DNA of 64,000 bases from assembly GCF_000004195.4 (NCBI RefSeq), contig NC_030680.2:5204437-5268436 (forward strand), read 5' to 3'. A program made the position numbers and the translations under genes. This document shows positions 60,859-64,000 of the stretch, one piece after another. The stretch comes from Xenopus tropicalis. Lineage: Eukaryota; Chordata; Amphibia; Anura; Pipidae. Under the pieces are notes generated by a model that made no database searches, was not told the origin of the DNA, and was given only the letters and a program-made list of their open reading frames with translations. Each line of letters opens with the position of its first letter. Within the stretch, counting starts at the first letter, position 1.

Positions 60859-61833
60859 GTTTGATCAGAATGAAAGGCAAAACGTGTTTATTCAGCTTAT
60901 TATGGGGGGGTTGTATATAAAATGGGAGGCCAACCTCCATCTCATCTCATACTGAACTACAATTCCCAGCATTCACTGACTGCCAAATGACCCAATAGCC
61001 AGACAGGTGCGGAGTTGCCAAATGAAGGAGCTGGTAGTGACCCCTAAAGTCTGACTTGAACCCCCCCTCTGTTTCTGAACAGAGATGTAATAGTAAAAGC
61101 CCCCCATTTCCGTGCTGCACAGACACTGCCGCGAGTCTAATGGTCGTGCTTTGTGGCAAAGCTGCGAGAGTTGTGCTTCTGTGGGTGAGACTGTATTTAT
61201 TTCCTATTTATAAAGGTATTGCTATAAATCCTCCCCCGCTGTCTCTTCTGTCCTACTGTCTGACCGGCCAGAAGCATCATGGGAGTCAGGTAATGGGGGG
61301 AAGGCCTTTCTGTTGCACCTTTGGACTGTTACGACTGTCCTCATCTAAGCAGCAGCCTTTGGGCAGCTCATTATCGTGGGCTTCACGCTGGACTGGTAAT
61401 TAGTTTTATCAGCTCCTTTGAAGTTCTTTGGGATCAGGAAGTGACAGTATCTCCAGCCACATCATGTTTATTGAGCTCATGTTGGAAAGGGGTTACTGTC
61501 CCTTTAAAGTTTTATAAATGCATTTAGTGTGTTGCAGTTTGTGTGTTTTCCACTGTGTGGCAGCACTGAGGCTAATGTTCAAATCTGCACATATATCAGC
61601 AATAGAAGGTGTAATGCCTTTGTGTCTGGATTGAGTCACCACAAGAGGGTGCTGTAGCCTTGCAAATCAGCCTGTATGTGACTTGTAAGGTTTATGTGCC
61701 CTTTTCTGGCTTCATCCATTGTCTGTAATAACATAAAACTGCAGCACATTAGATACTAAATCCACAGGGCCAGAGACTGAAGGCCACTATGGGTTTAACT
61801 TAATTTTCAGAAGCTGAGAGGGTCCAACTAGGT
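60859..61833. other. unique sequence with a ZNF143-type motif
   Basis: ACTACAATTCCCAGCATTC (60956-60974) is the best match in the window to the ZNF143 SBS consensus. The open frames at 61056-61527 have no recognisable domain. No gene assigned; it may be far 3' UTR of SVIP or intergenic. Confidence 0.4.
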
Positions 61834-63798
61834 ATAGGGATTCTCCTGTACTAAGCACGATTTAGCAGGAACAGCCCCCTAAGTTTGCCCATAGCCTGTA
61901 CAGAGAGATACCATAAAACTATGGCACATAGGGATTCCCCTGTACTAAGCACAATTCAGCAGGAACAGCCCCCTAAGTTTGCCCATAGCCTGTACAGAGA
62001 GATACCATAAAACTATGGCACATAGGGATTCCCCTGTACTAAGCACAATTCAGCAGGAACAGCCCCCTACGTTTGCCCATAGCCTGTACAGAGAGATACC
62101 ATAAAACTATGGGGCATAGGGATTCCCTTGTACTAAGCACGATTCAGCAGGAACAGCCCCCTAAGTTTGCCCATAGCCTGTACAGAGAGATACCATAAAA
62201 CTATGGCACATAGGGATTCCCCTGTACTAAGCACAATTCAGCAGGAACAGCCCCCTATGGCAGCATAGGGATTCCCCTGTACTAAGCACGATTCAGCAGG
62301 AACAGCCCCCTATGGCAGCATAGGGATTCCCCTGTACTAAGCACGATTCAGCAGGAACAGCCCCCTATGGCAGCATAGGGATTCCCCTGTACTAAGCACG
62401 ATTCAGCAGGAACAGCCCCCTATGGCAGCATAGGGATTCCCCTGTACTAAGCACAATTCAGCAGGAACAGCCCCCTATGGCAGCATAGGGATTCCCCTGT
62501 ACTAAGCACAATTCAGCAGGAACAGCCCCCTATGGCAGCATAGGGATTCCCCTGTACTAAGCACAATTCAGCAGGAACAGCCCCCTAAGTTTGCCCATAG
62601 CCTGTATAGAGAGATACCATAAAACTATGGCACATAGGGATTCCCCTGTACTAAGCACAATTCAGCAGGAACAGCCCCCTAAGTTTGCTCATAGCCTGTA
62701 CAGAGAGATACCATAAAACTATGGCACATAGGGATTCCCCTGTACTAAGCACAATTCAGCAGGAACAGCCCCCTAAGTTTGCTCATAGCCTGTACAGAGA
62801 GATACCATAAAACTATGACACATAGGGATTCCCCTGTACTAAGCACAATTCAGCAGGAACAGCCCCCTAAGTTTGCCCATAGCCTGTACAGAGAGATACC
62901 ATAAAACTATGGCACATAGGGATTCCCCTGTACTAAGCACAATTCAGCAGGAACTGCCCCCTAAGTTTGCCCATAGCCTGTACAGAGAGACACCATAAAA
63001 CTGGCACATAGGGATTCCCCTGTACTAAGCACAATTCAGCAGGAACAGCCCCCTAAGTTTGCCCATAGCCTGTACAGAGAGACACCATAAAACTGGCACA
63101 TAGGGATTCCCCTGTACTAAGCACAATTCAGCAGGAACAGCCCCCTAAGTTTGCCCATAGCCTGTACAGAGAGATGCCATAAAACTATGGCACATAGGGA
63201 TTCCCCTGTACTAAGCACAATTCAGCAGGAACAGCCCCCTAAGTTTGCCCATAGCCTGTACAGAGAGATGCCATAAAACTATGGCACATAGGGATTCCCC
63301 TGTACTAAGCACAATTCAGCAGGAACAGCCCCCTAAGTTTGCTCATAGCCTGTACAGAGAGGTACCATAAAACTATGGCACATAGGGATTCCCCTGTACT
63401 AAGCACAATTCAGCAGGAACAGCCCCCTAAGTTTGCTCATAGCCTGTACAGAGAGATACCATAAAACTATGGCACATAGGGATTCCCCTGTACTAAGCAC
63501 AATTCAGCAGGAACAGCCCCCTAAGTTTGCTCATAGCCTGTACAGAGAGATACCATAAAACTATGGCACATAGGGATTCCCCTGTACTAAGCACAATTCA
63601 GCAGGAACAGCCCCCTAAGTTTGCCCATAGCCTGTACAGAGAGATACCATAAAACTATGGCACATAGGGATTCCCCTGTACTAAGCACAATTCAGCAGGA
63701 ACAGCCCCCTAAGTTTGCCCATAGCCTGTACAGAGAGGTACCATAAAACTATGGCACATAGGGATTCCCCTGTACTAAGCACAATTCAGCAGGAACAG
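61834..63798. repeat. composite satellite with 94-bp and 55-bp units, about 22 copies
   Basis: The common word is ATAGGGATTCCCCTGTACTA followed by AGCACAATTCAGCAGGAACA. In long (94-bp) units this is followed by AAGTTTGCCCATAGCCTGTA and a GAGATACCATAAAACTATGG segment. In short (55-bp) units, clustered at about 62250-62570, that part is replaced by CCCTATGGCAGC. Some units show a 4-bp loss (AAAACTGGCAC). Confidence 0.96.
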
Positions 63799-64000
63799 TC
63801 GGTGGCTGAAGCCCCCCGGTGGAACCAGATGAGGCACATAATGTTTCCAAGTCCCCTATCAGGGTGAGTAACAGAATGTTCTGCAGATAATTAAAGACAT
63901 AATTCTCAGTTATTAACACAAGAGATTTCCCGACAGAACTTAATTCTCGGAGCCGCTGAAAGGAAAACAATGAGACGAGACTGATCGTTAAACAGAAATC
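63799..64000. other. unique sequence at the right edge
   Basis: About 200 bases of single-copy DNA after the composite satellite. No gene recognised; the window ends here. Confidence 0.5.

Noticed and set aside
61056..61527. 115- and 68-codon frames downstream of SVIP
   Set aside because: No recognisable domain or splice logic; composition like translated noncoding DNA.

Overview
The window reads as vertebrate nuclear DNA, most likely from a Xenopus-type frog. The evidence is two vertebrate genes broken into short exons with GT-AG introns, a full-length L1/Tx1-clade non-LTR retrotransposon (the clade was first described in Xenopus laevis), and many small inverted-repeat elements of kinds common in frog genomes (TTAAAGG-ended T2-like, hAT-like with 8-bp target duplications). 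I could not search a database, so species and subfamily names are inferences.

Two host genes are supported, both on the + strand in the right-hand part. DHCR7 (7-dehydrocholesterol reductase, last step of cholesterol synthesis) has seven coding exons between 47869 and 53203. They join in phase into a 473-residue protein, with a polyadenylation signal at 53379. SVIP (small VCP/p97-interacting protein) has four tiny exons between 56283 and 59884 encoding 81 residues. No single reading frame shows it. GC-box-rich DNA precedes SVIP, and a CCAAT/GC-box region at about 42.6 kb is a candidate DHCR7 promoter and 5' untranslated exon. The two genes are neighbours; nothing in the sequence shows them to be co-regulated.

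The rest is mainly tandem repeats. By hand-drawn boundaries about 28 of the 64 kb is tandem arrays, with units from 19 bp to 240 bp. Several families recur. A 135-bp unit forms seven arrays in both orientations, including a near-perfect hairpin at 19.3-19.8 kb. A 133-bp unit occurs at 3.4, 17.7, 41.8 and 58 kb. A 100-bp unit occurs at 16.4 kb and, inverted, at 20.4-31.2 kb. A 19-bp unit occurs at 11.1 and 53.8 kb, and a 240-bp unit at 14.0 and, inverted, 39.1 kb. Unique, often AT-rich islands of 0.3-2.3 kb lie between arrays.

The 100-bp satellite array at 20.4-31.2 kb hosts two clean insertions. One is a 7.3-kb Tx1-like LINE (21197-28478) with a 15-bp target duplication. The other is a 1.2-kb hAT-type element (28943-30159) with an 8-bp duplication, carrying its own minisatellite and a 53-bp-arm hairpin. 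The LINE is full length. Its two ORFs are broken only by single-base indels, with no nonsense codons, so it is either very young or intact and mis-sequenced. It is the most interesting object in the window. I found no RNA genes, CRISPR arrays or prokaryotic-type systems.
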